This document shows, piece by piece, positions 16,168 to 22,706 of a stretch of 64,000 nt of DNA. The notes beneath the pieces are model-generated. The model saw only the letters and a list, made by a program, of their open reading frames with translations, ran no database searches and had not been told where the DNA came from. Numbering within the stretch: the stretch's first letter is position 1; each line of letters starts with the position of its first letter. The DNA is from Oceanidesulfovibrio marinus (GTDB lineage: Bacteria > Desulfobacterota > Desulfovibrionia > Desulfovibrionales > Desulfovibrionaceae). A program made the position numbers and the translations under genes. The stretch is from NCBI RefSeq assembly GCF_013085545.1, contig NZ_CP039543.1, positions 3,627,322-3,691,321 of the forward strand. Reading direction: 5' to 3'.

Positions 16168-16938
16168 TTATGCTAAAAAATCCGCGTACATGGAGTATAC
16201 GCCGAATGCGATAGTCATCACGCCCACGGTGCGCATGATGGCCGGTTCCACCCACGGCTTCTCCAGGTTGCGCACCCAGCCCGCCAGCCGGAAGAGCAGA
16301 AAGATGACGCTGGCCAGGGCCAGGGCGGTGCCCACGGCGTAGCTGGCGAACACGGATACGGCCCTGGCCGCGTTCCCGGACTTCAGGGCGTAGGAGTACA
16401 TGATGGCCACCGTGGGGCAGGGCACGATCATGTTTACGAAGCCGATGGCGCCCAGGCCCCAGGCCGTGGAGGCCTTGTTGCCCAAGCCTTTGGCGGGAGC
16501 GTGGTGATGGTGTGCATGGTCATGATCGTGATGGTGGTCATGATCGTGATCATGATGATGGGGATCGTCGCCATGGTGGTGATCATGATCATCGTCCGGC
16601 ATGTGGCAATGCTCGTGGCTGTGCAAAAGATGCGGTTTCCAGACCAGGATCAGACCCAAGATTATGATGATGCCGCCTACGACCATGTCCGTTACCACGC
16701 GGATGCTGTCCGGCAGTTGCGCAGAGAGCAGGCCCAGGGCCAGGCCGATTGCCAGGCAGCCCAGCGAGGTGCCTGCTATGAACGAGCCGGTGAGCACGGC
16801 CACGCGACGGCCGCTTTTCTGCCCGGCTACGAACGGCGCCAGCACCAGCCAGGAATGGCCGCACGGATTAACGCCGTGCACCAGACCGAGAACGAGGCTG
16901 GTCTGCAGGGCCACAAGGAATATCGCATCGGCATTCAT
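16168..16938 (-). CDS. His-rich cytoplasmic-membrane exporter, NicO/RcnA- or UreH-like
   Basis: 256 residues with about six hydrophobic helices. The first helix contains GLVHGVNPCGHSWLVLAPF, resembling the G-x2-H-x5-GH signature of RcnA-type nickel/cobalt exporters and UreH/TauE-like proteins. Between helices 3 and 4 is a loop of about 50 residues (about 107-152) made almost only of His and Asp, a metal-binding loop typical of nickel/cobalt transporters. PCPT in a later helix is a second conserved polar site. AAGGAG precedes the ATG. Co-transcribed with the MarR gene. I predict metal efflux or homeostasis; a sulfite-exporter role is the alternative. Confidence 0.7.
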   Translation of the reverse strand: MNADAIFLVALQTSLVLGLVHGVNPCGHSWLVLAPFVAGQKSGRRVAVLTGSFIAGTSLGCLAIGLALGLLSAQLPDSIRVVTDMVVGGIIIILGLILVWKPHLLHSHEHCHMPDDDHDHHHGDDPHHHDHDHDHHHDHDHAHHHHAPAKGLGNKASTAWGLGAIGFVNMIVPCPTVAIMYSYALKSGNAARAVSVFASYAVGTALALASVIFLLFRLAGWVRNLEKPWVEPAIMRTVGVMTIAFGVYSMYADFLA

Positions 16939-16955
16939 TGAAAATCTCCTTTAGC

Positions 16956-16998
16956 TTGAAAGTCAAAATAAACTATATGCGAGTATTTTGAATATCAA
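16956..16998. promoter_or_regulatory. Paired MarR-type operators
   Basis: Two copies of TTGA-N3-TCAA lie upstream of the exporter/marR operon at 16956-16966 (TTGAAAGTCAA) and 16988-16998 (TTGAATATCAA). Their centres are 32 bp apart, about three helical turns. The wider 17-bp arms are themselves inverted copies of each other with two mismatches. This is the expected layout for a MarR dimer pair, probably binding its own promoter. Confidence 0.65.
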
Positions 16999-17078
16999 GC
17001 TATTTTGCGAAATTTATGGATGCCCTGGCATTCTTGATAGTTGCGTAAGTCGATCAGAATCCGTAGCCGTAAAAAAGA

Positions 17079-17113
17079 GAACGCGCCGGCGGTCCCATTC
17101 CGCCGGCGCGTTC
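17079..17113 (-). terminator. Rho-independent terminator of tupA
   Basis: A 14-bp perfect GC-rich stem (GAACGCGCCGGCGG with its complement, 7-nt loop) is followed on the minus strand by TCTCTTTTTT. It lies about 50 bp after the tupA stop. Confidence 0.85.
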
Positions 17114-17160
17114 ATAGTGTGCACCCGCTCATCGCCTGGGCGGGTAGCCCCATGTCCAAC

Positions 17161-18006
17161 TTAATGCACGAACTGCTTGGCGTACTCCGCGTCGTTGTAC
17201 AGCGGCTCACCGTAGCGGTCCTTGCCGAAATCCCGAATGATCTGTTGGCCGGCGTCACTGCCGACAAAGTCTATGAACTCGCAGCCGGTCTCCGCCATGG
17301 GCGTGGCCCCGGCGGGCTGGCAGAGCCCGTGGTAGGTGTTCACGATGAAGGGATCGCCGGAGAACAGCGGCTTCACGTTCTGCAGCTCCTTGCGCGCGGC
17401 CACGTAGGTGGAGGAGTCGGTCATGAAGTAGCCCTTCTCGGCGTCGGCGCGTTTCAGGGTGGCCATCATGAAATCCTTGGTCACCACGTACCAGTCGCCG
17501 GAAGGCTCGATGCCGGCCTTTTCCCAGATGGCCATCTCCTTTTTGTGCGTACCGGAGTTGTCACCGCGGGAGAAGAACAGCGCCTTGGCCTTGGCGATTC
17601 TGGCGTAGGCGTCGGCCACGCTTTCGGCGTCCGCGATGTCGGCAGGGTCGGACTCCGGACCCACGATGTAGAACTCGTTGGAGCCGATGAGCTTGCGGTC
17701 CGTGGCCCAGCCTTCTTCCACGGCCTTTTTCTCCGCGGCCGGCGCGTGGACCATGACGGCGTCCACCTCTTTTTCCTTGAGCAGCTTGAGGGAAGCCCCG
17801 GAGCCGGCCTTGATCCAGCACAGGCTCGTGTCGTGGTCGGCGTTGAAGGCGTTTGCGAGCTGTTCGAGCAGTCCCAGCTCGCCCGGGCTTCCGGTGGCCA
17901 GCTTGAACTGCTGGTCGGAATCGCCGTACACCGCGGTGCAGTCCTTGGCGTAGGCAGGGGCCGCAATCAGGCAGACAAAGACGAGGAGCAGAAGAAGCCG
18001 TCTCAT
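17161..18006 (-). CDS. tupA: Tungstate ABC transporter substrate-binding protein TupA
   Basis: 281 residues. Signal peptide MRRLLLLLVFVCLIAAPAYA, then a periplasmic-binding fold with family blocks KAGSGASLKLLKEKEVDAVMVHAPAAEKKAVEEG, IGSNEFYIVGPESDPADI, FFSRGDNSGTHKKEMAIWEKAGI and YFMTDSSTY. These match TupA, the tungstate-specific binder related to ModA-like proteins. The ATG at 18006 has GGAGG five bases upstream. No tupB permease or tupC ATPase gene is in the window: the next gene on either side is unrelated, and a strong terminator follows directly. Tungsten would serve formate dehydrogenases and aldehyde oxidoreductases; that is inference from the host type. Confidence 0.85.
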   Translation of the reverse strand: MRRLLLLLVFVCLIAAPAYAKDCTAVYGDSDQQFKLATGSPGELGLLEQLANAFNADHDTSLCWIKAGSGASLKLLKEKEVDAVMVHAPAAEKKAVEEGWATDRKLIGSNEFYIVGPESDPADIADAESVADAYARIAKAKALFFSRGDNSGTHKKEMAIWEKAGIEPSGDWYVVTKDFMMATLKRADAEKGYFMTDSSTYVAARKELQNVKPLFSGDPFIVNTYHGLCQPAGATPMAETGCEFIDFVGSDAGQQIIRDFGKDRYGEPLYNDAEYAKQFVH

Positions 18007-18305
18007 GGAGTCCTCCAATATATTTGGTGTGGAACTATTATATTGTTATATGGGATTCTTGACTGAAATCAAGCGCAGAACGTTTTCTATGGGAGGAAGA
18101 AGGAACGTGTGGATTCTTCCGGGACTGCTGCATGCAAGGCCGCGCTGAGCGCCGCAGCCCTGACAGGGGACCTCCCCGAAAAAAGACCTCGCTACAGAGT
18201 ATGATTTCGAGCATACGATTGTGCTCAAGGCTATCACGGCACGAGGCCGATGCGTCCATCCGGTCCGCGGCCTTATCCTCAGGAACGCAACAGAAGGGGA
18301 GCACC
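18007..18305. other. Gene-less stretch upstream of tupA and left of the insertion sequence
   Basis: Holds the tupA promoter in the A+T-rich part (about 18020-18070). At its right end AAGGGGAG (18294-18301) followed by CACC is the original ribosome-binding site of the VOC-family gene, now separated from its ATG by the insertion sequence. Confidence 0.6.
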
Positions 18306-18383
18306 TATACTGCCCCCAGTTTGAAGAAGCCTTGACCAGAGGGGAGCATCCATGGCTGAGATTTTCAGCAGAAGGAGGTTCCC

Positions 18384-18656
18384 ATGGCGTTGAGAAAATG
18401 GACCCCGGAACAGAAAGCCCAGATCGTCCTCGAAGGCCTTCGAGGACGATCCGTCACAGAAATCTGCACGGAGCATGCCATCACTCAGAACATGTACTAC
18501 CGGTGGCGGGATCAGTTGCTGGAGAAGGCCCACGAGGTCTTTATCTCGGACAAGAACACCCGGCGCACGGCAAAGCTCGAACGCGAAAACACCCGGCTCA
18601 AGGGGCTGGTGGGCGAGCTGACTCTGGAGCTTAAAAAAAGCGATCTGTTCGAATGA
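18384..18656 (+). CDS. IS3-family transposase OrfA
   Basis: 90 residues. Helix-turn-helix of transposase_8 type (RKWTPEQKAQIVLEGLRG, SVTEICTEHAITQNMYYRWRDQLLEKA) followed by a leucine-zipper-like helix (KLERENTRLKGLVGELTLELKK). It binds the terminal repeats. Near its end the run of seven A followed by G (18633-18640) is a typical slippery site; a -1 shift there would read on into orfB. The TGA stop also overlaps the ATG of orfB, so termination-reinitiation is possible as well. Confidence 0.92.
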   Translation: MALRKWTPEQKAQIVLEGLRGRSVTEICTEHAITQNMYYRWRDQLLEKAHEVFISDKNTRRTAKLERENTRLKGLVGELTLELKKSDLFE

Positions 18657-19429
18657 AGCGTGGCCCATACCCCAAAGTTGCATCTCGCAACACTCTGTTG
18701 TTGCAGAGAATTCGCGCCATCAAGGCGGATCATCCCTACTGGGGCTACCGCCGGATCTGGGCCCACTTGCGTTTTGTGGACACGATGTCCATCGGCAAAC
18801 ACCGCGTCTACCGGCTTATGCGCGACCACGGCCTCTGCGTGAAGCGCGGCGCCGTGCCCGCGACCAATCGGAAGCCTTCGCGCCCCAAGCCGCGTCCGAC
18901 GCGGCCCAACGAGTGGTGGGGCACGGACATGACCAAGGTCATGATCGACGGCTTTGGCTGGATGTACGTCGTGATCGTCCTGGATTGGCGCACCAAAAAG
19001 GTCGTGGGGCATTACGCCGGGGCGCAAGCCAGGACAGAGCACTGGCTCGCGGCGCTGGACCAGGCCGTGAATCGGCAGTTCCCCGAGGGCGTGCGCGGCG
19101 GCGGCCTTCACCTGATGTCGGACAACGGCAGCCAGCCGACATCATTGAGCTTTATGAAGACATGCCACTGCCTGGGCATCACGCAGGCCTTCACGGCGTA
19201 CAACAACCCCAAGGGCAACGCCGATACGGAGCGCTTCATGCGGACGCTGAAGGAGGAGCTCGTGTGGGTGAACGAATGGCGTAGCCCCACGGCTTTCTGC
19301 GAGGCGCTAAGCCGCTGGATTGACGACTACAATGCGCACTACCTGCACTCGACGTTGGGCTACCGAACGCCCCTGGCTGTCGAGCAGGAGCTGCTCAACC
19401 CAAACCTCCCCTTACAAGAGGCTTGCTAA
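18653..19429 (+). CDS. IS3-family transposase OrfB (DDE catalytic subunit)
   Basis: 258 residues. N-terminal HTH_21 region (HPYWGYRRIWAHLRF, HRVYRLMRDHGL), then the retroviral-integrase-like core with catalytic D in WWGTDMTKV, D in LMSDNGSQPTS, and E in GNADTERFMRTLKEE, followed by the K/R seven residues on that stabilises the site. Frame -1 relative to orfA, overlapping it by 4 bp. Intact. Confidence 0.93.
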   Translation: MKRGPYPKVASRNTLLLQRIRAIKADHPYWGYRRIWAHLRFVDTMSIGKHRVYRLMRDHGLCVKRGAVPATNRKPSRPKPRPTRPNEWWGTDMTKVMIDGFGWMYVVIVLDWRTKKVVGHYAGAQARTEHWLAALDQAVNRQFPEGVRGGGLHLMSDNGSQPTSLSFMKTCHCLGITQAFTAYNNPKGNADTERFMRTLKEELVWVNEWRSPTAFCEALSRWIDDYNAHYLHSTLGYRTPLAVEQELLNPNLPLQEAC

Positions 19430-19448
19430 AACGGGGGCAGTACACACC

Positions 19449-19859
19449 ATGGATCCTATGAAGACGCATGGCATGTTCAGCTGGAACGAGCTCATCACTA
19501 CGGACGTCGAGGCTGCCAAGCAGTTCTACGGCAAGCTGCTGGGGTGGACATTTGAGGACATGCCCATGGAGCACTTGCCTGGCATGACCTACTCGTCGGC
19601 CAAGGTTGGCGGCCAGTACGTCGGCGGCATGATGACGTTCCCGCCGGCGGCTGAGGGCAGGAACATCCCGCCGCACTGGGGCGCGTACATTACCGTGGAC
19701 GATACGGACGAATCGGCAAAACAATGCGTGGCGCTTGGCGGCGAGGTTATCCACGGCCCGGTGGATATCCCACATGTCGGGCGGTTTGCGGTTCTGCGGG
19801 ACCCGCTGGGCGCGTACATCCATATCATCACGTACTTCCCGGAGGCGGGCGGCGCGTAA
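19449..19859 (+). CDS. VOC-family (glyoxalase/bleomycin-resistance-like) protein
   Basis: 136 residues, two beta-alpha-beta-beta-beta modules. GMFSWNELITTDVEAAKQFYGKLLGWTFEDMPM opens the first half, and HWGAYITVDDTDESAKQCVALGGEVIHGPVDIPHVGRFAVLRDPLGAYIHIITY closes the second. Such proteins include CgrA/SAM-like hydroxylase relatives and plain metal-binding glyoxalases; the substrate is unknown. The insertion sequence ends 4 bp before the ATG, removing the original ribosome-binding site, so expression is probably reduced unless GGGGG in the IS end, 11 bases upstream, substitutes. A second in-frame ATG is at 19458. Confidence 0.82.
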   Translation: MDPMKTHGMFSWNELITTDVEAAKQFYGKLLGWTFEDMPMEHLPGMTYSSAKVGGQYVGGMMTFPPAAEGRNIPPHWGAYITVDDTDESAKQCVALGGEVIHGPVDIPHVGRFAVLRDPLGAYIHIITYFPEAGGA

Positions 19860-19891
19860 CGCCCCTCATCGCAATCCTTCCTGCGGGACAC

Positions 19892-19932
19892 AAAAAACCC
19901 CCGGCCCTCGCGAAGAGGACCGGGGGTGGGTT
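19892..19932. terminator. Terminator between convergent VOC and DUF2188 genes
   Basis: Stem ACCCCCGG (19897-19904) with CCGGGGGT (19920-19927), extended by a CCTC/GAGG pairing inside. On the minus strand it is followed by six T, so it chiefly serves the DUF2188 gene; GGGTTAGGG follows on the plus side. Confidence 0.7.
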
Positions 19933-19937
19933 AGGGC

Positions 19938-20165
19938 TTATCCTTTGTAACGTTCAGGGTCATTCCCGTAGGTGTGCTCGGTCTGGAACTCACCATCTCC
20001 TTTATGGATGATGATTTGTCCAAGGGGGGCGTTTTTCGCGATATCCTTCCCTCGGTTGACGGCATCTTCTTTTCGATCATGGTAGCTGTCAGCACGTCCA
20101 GCATCCTCGGACTGTACCTTCCATTTCTTGCCTGCTTTCGTTACGTGGACTTTTTTCCGTGACAT
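19938..20165 (-). CDS. DUF2188-type small basic protein
   Basis: 75 residues from the ATG at 20165 (GAGAGGTG eight bases upstream). The pattern SRKKVHVTKAGKKWKVQSEDA, then SYHDRKEDAVNRGKDIAKN, then GQIIIHKGDGEFQTEHTYGNDPERYKG matches the DUF2188 family: a lysine-rich beta-alpha-beta unit ending in YGNDP. The function is unknown. Probably co-transcribed with the 44-residue gene 70 bp upstream on the same strand. Confidence 0.78.
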   Translation of the reverse strand: MSRKKVHVTKAGKKWKVQSEDAGRADSYHDRKEDAVNRGKDIAKNAPLGQIIIHKGDGEFQTEHTYGNDPERYKG

Positions 20166-20234
20166 AGCTATGCACCTCTCAGTGTCTAAAGAGTTAGACG
20201 GGAGCGCCCGAAGGCGCTCCGCTGTCAATACCTG

Positions 20235-20369
20235 CTACAGATAGAAGATGAATGCCTTCTTTCCGTAGTCCTTAGCTCGAATGATGCGTCCGCTCCGCCA
20301 ATGGCGGAACCAAGCCACAAATCTGACGCGACGCCCGTTTATGACGCCGTTCCAGCTTTGTCTGGACAT
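20235..20369 (-). CDS. 44-residue basic protein of unknown function
   Basis: A short frame starting ATG at 20369, preceded by ATAGGAGGTAATTCCT, whose GGAGGT is one of the best ribosome-binding sites in the window. The product is MSRQSWNGVINGRRVRF, followed by VAWFRHWRSGRIIRAKDYGKK and AFIFYL: rich in Arg, Trp and Phe, no membrane helix, no signal peptide. I do not recognise it beyond the impression that RHWRSGRIIRAKDYG resembles a recurrent motif of very small bacterial proteins. It sits 69 bp upstream of the DUF2188 gene in the same direction. Likely real because of the Shine-Dalgarno and intact frame; the function is unknown. Confidence 0.6.
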   Translation of the reverse strand: MSRQSWNGVINGRRVRFVAWFRHWRSGRIIRAKDYGKKAFIFYL

Positions 20370-20402
20370 AGGAATTACCTCCTATGTTTACACGAGCAGG
20401 CG

Positions 20403-20430
20403 TTGACACAAAGAGTGGTGGGAGTATAAC
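20403..20430 (+). promoter_or_regulatory. Sigma-70-type promoter with no following gene
   Basis: TTGACA (20403-20408), 16-bp spacer, TATAAC (20425-20430). A dyad AACTATG (20428-20434) and CATAGTT (20447-20453) covers the -10 box and the expected start near 20437, like an operator. No coding frame with a start signal follows on the plus strand; a short terminator hairpin does. Confidence 0.55.
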
Positions 20431-20436
20431 TATGAA

Positions 20437-20515
20437 CTGCCAAGTACATAGTTGCACCAGCTTCTGGTGCCAAGGGCCTCCTGCTCGTGTTGTTACGACT
20501 GGAGGCCTTTGTCTT
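20437..20515 (+). ncRNA. Candidate small RNA, about 80 nt
   Basis: Bounded by the promoter at 20403-20430 and a hairpin AAGGGCCTCC (20472-20481) with GGAGGCCTTT (20501-20510) followed by TGTCTTTG. Between them lies a perfect hairpin GCACCAG-CTT-CTGGTGC (20454-20470). The loop of the terminator hairpin contains CCTGCTCGTGT. No known RNA family is recognised. Alternatively these structures belong to the 5' leader of the minus-strand small genes. Confidence 0.4.
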
Positions 20516-20572
20516 TGCATATTGTTTCGGCGTTAACACGCCGTTACCATACGAATCTCCTTATCCTTGAAA

Positions 20573-20607
20573 AACCCCCCGGCCCCCCTTTGGAGGACCG
20601 GGGGGTT
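20573..20607 (-). terminator. Terminator of nrdD
   Basis: Stem AACCCCCCGG (20573-20582) with CCGGGGGGTT (20598-20607). On the minus strand it is followed by TTTTCAAGG. It lies 33 bp after the nrdD stop. Confidence 0.8.
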
Positions 20608-20639
20608 GGTCTATGGAGTGATCCCTGCGTTGCAGCGGA

Positions 20640-22706
20640 TCAACAGCCGCACATCCCCGGCGTAATTTCCTCGAAGACTATGCGATCGCTATATTCGGCC
20701 TGCTTGCCCTTGTTCCACTGGGAGACCGGGCGGTAGTAGCCCACGATGCGGGTGTAGACCTCGGTGGTCTCGCCGCATGTGGGGCATTCGAAGTGCTCGC
20801 CAAAGACGTAGCCGTGCTCCTTGCACACGCTGAAGGTAGGCGTGATGGAGAGGTACGGCAGCTTGGTCTGGCTGAAGGCCTTGATGATGAAGCTCTTCAG
20901 CGCATTGGTGTCCGGCACTGCCTCGCCCAGGAAGGTGTGGAACACGCTGCCGCCTGTGTACAGGGGCTGGAGCTTGTCCTGGTGTTCCAGGGCGAAGAGC
21001 ACGTCCTCGGTGTAGCCTACGGGCAGGGCCGTGGAGTTGGTGTAGTAGGGCGTGCCGTTGCCCGAAGCGGCGATGCCGGAGTAGAGGTTCTTGTCGATCT
21101 TGGCCAGGCGGTAGCTGGTGCCCTCGGCCGGGGTGGCCTCCAGGTTGTAGAGGTTGCCGGTCTCCTCCTGGAAGCGGCTGGTGAGGTCGCGCAGGTGATG
21201 CAGGGCGCGCTGCATGAGCCGTATGCCGGCCTCGGTCTCGATGCCCTTGCCCAACAGGTTGAGGCACGCCTCGTGGCCGCCCACCAGACCAATGGTGGAG
21301 AAGTGGCCCTTGTAGCCGTTCTTCAGGTAGCGCCGCGTCCAGGGGAACATGCCGCGCTCAAGGTTGTCGTTGATGAGCTTGCGTTTGAACTCCAGGGCGT
21401 CGCGCGCCATCTGGGCGTATTCGGTGATCTGGTCCAGGAAGTCCTCTTCACCCTGGGAGAGGTAGGCGAGCTTGGGCAGGTTGAGCGTGACCACGCCGAT
21501 GGAGCCGGTGAGGTCGCCGGCGCCGAACAGGCCGCCGGTCTTCTTCCTGAGCTCGCGCAGGTCCATCTGCAGGCGGCAGCACATGGAGCGCACGTCCTCG
21601 GGCGAGAGGTCGGAGTTGATGAAGTTCTGGAAGTACGGCGCGCCGTACTTGGCGGTGAGCTTCAAGAGGTTCTCACCGATATCGCTGTCCCAGGGGAAGT
21701 CCTTGGTGATGTTGTACGTGGGGATGGGGAAGGAGAAGATGCGGTCGTGATAGTCGCCCTCGCTCATGACTTCGAGGAAGGCGCGGTTGATCATCTCCAT
21801 CTCCTCCGGGTACTCGCCGTACGTCGTGTCCGTGATCTCGCCGCCGATGATCGCGCCTTCGCTGGCAATGTGCTTGGGCGGCACGAGGTCGAAGGAGAGG
21901 TTGGTGAACGGCGACTGCCCGCCCCAGCGCGAGGTGGTGTTCAGGTTGAACACGAACTTCTGCATGGCCTGGCGGACCTGATCGTAGGACAGGCCGTCCT
22001 TGCGGATGAAGGGCGCGAGGTAGGTGTCCACGTTGTTGAAGGCCTGGGCACCGGCCCACTCGTTCTGGAGCGTGCCGAGGAAGTTGACCATCTGGCCCAG
22101 GATGGCGTCGAAGTGCTTGGCCGGTCCGGCCGAGGAGCGGCCGTCCAGGTTGAAGCCTTCGAGCAGGAGATCGCGCAGCGACCAGCCGGCGCAGTAGCCG
22201 GCCAGGCCGAAGGAGAGATCGTGGATATGGAAGTAGCCGTGGTTGTGCGCCTCGCGCACCTCCACCGGATACTTCTCCAGGGCATAGCGCGCCTGGATGG
22301 TGCCCGAGAGGTGGAGCATGAGACCCTGGAACGAGTGGCTCATGTTCGCGTTCTCGTTCACGCGCCAGTCGGCCTTGTCCAGGTAGTTGTCTATGGTCTC
22401 GGAGATGTCCAGATACGCGGCGGTCTGCTCGCGGATCTGACGGCGCTGCTCGCGATAGATGATGTAGCGCTTGGCCGCATCGAAGAGCCGGGACTCCATG
22501 AGGACCTGCTCGACCGTATCCTGGACGAGCTCCTGTTCAGGAACGTCGACGCCGAGGAGCTTCTTCTCGACCTTGAGCGCAAGTCTCTTGGCAAGGATCG
22601 GGTCCTTGATCCCAGTGACTTGCAGCGCTTTCAGGATAGCATGCGCTATGCGATCTGCTGACCAGGTCTCAAGGCAACCGTCACGTTTCCTGATCTGTTT
22701 TGGCAT
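20640..22706 (-). CDS. nrdD: Anaerobic (class III) ribonucleoside-triphosphate reductase
   Basis: 688 residues. N-terminal ATP-cone (MPKQIRKRDGCLETWSADRI to about 95), then the large glycyl-radical barrel (AHNHGYFHIHDL, NLNTTSRWGGQSPFTNLSFD, LNLLGKGIETEAG). Near the C-terminus C628, C641 and C644 with a nearby histidine form the zinc site (CKEHG, CPTCGE), and G656 in YTRIVGYYRP is the expected radical glycine. It ends in MCGC. It makes deoxynucleotides without oxygen, probably using formate or a thioredoxin-type reductant. It is downstream of, and overlaps by 26 bp, its activase gene. The RIVGY context differs slightly from the R-V-x-GY of enterobacterial NrdD. Confidence 0.95.
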   Translation of the reverse strand: MPKQIRKRDGCLETWSADRIAHAILKALQVTGIKDPILAKRLALKVEKKLLGVDVPEQELVQDTVEQVLMESRLFDAAKRYIIYREQRRQIREQTAAYLDISETIDNYLDKADWRVNENANMSHSFQGLMLHLSGTIQARYALEKYPVEVREAHNHGYFHIHDLSFGLAGYCAGWSLRDLLLEGFNLDGRSSAGPAKHFDAILGQMVNFLGTLQNEWAGAQAFNNVDTYLAPFIRKDGLSYDQVRQAMQKFVFNLNTTSRWGGQSPFTNLSFDLVPPKHIASEGAIIGGEITDTTYGEYPEEMEMINRAFLEVMSEGDYHDRIFSFPIPTYNITKDFPWDSDIGENLLKLTAKYGAPYFQNFINSDLSPEDVRSMCCRLQMDLRELRKKTGGLFGAGDLTGSIGVVTLNLPKLAYLSQGEEDFLDQITEYAQMARDALEFKRKLINDNLERGMFPWTRRYLKNGYKGHFSTIGLVGGHEACLNLLGKGIETEAGIRLMQRALHHLRDLTSRFQEETGNLYNLEATPAEGTSYRLAKIDKNLYSGIAASGNGTPYYTNSTALPVGYTEDVLFALEHQDKLQPLYTGGSVFHTFLGEAVPDTNALKSFIIKAFSQTKLPYLSITPTFSVCKEHGYVFGEHFECPTCGETTEVYTRIVGYYRPVSQWNKGKQAEYSDRIVFEEITPGMCGC

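Larger units (their letters stand above)
18306..19444 (+). mobile_element. IS3-family insertion sequence (about 1.14 kb)
   Basis: Complete element. The left end reads TATACTGCCCCC and the right end, on the other strand, TGTACTGCCCCC; the similarity continues imperfectly through GTTT and AAGCC. The target duplication is the 4 bp CACC (18302-18305 and 19445-19448). It carries two overlapping frames, orfA and orfB, both intact, so it is probably recent and active. It is a little short for the family. Joining the flanks restores a normal ribosome-binding site to start-codon arrangement for the gene on the right, which confirms the boundaries. Confidence 0.88.

Noticed and set aside
16500-16620. 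Repetitive ATGATCGTG-like stretch resembling a tandem repeat or CRISPR
   Set aside because: It is the coding sequence of the His/Asp loop of the exporter; unit spacing is irregular and there are no spacers.
20793-22661. Long open frame of 622 codons antisense to nrdD on the plus strand
   Set aside because: It is a by-product of high GC and codon bias in nrdD; its translation is low-complexity Val/Gly/Leu/His-rich with no motif, while the minus strand encodes a complete NrdD.
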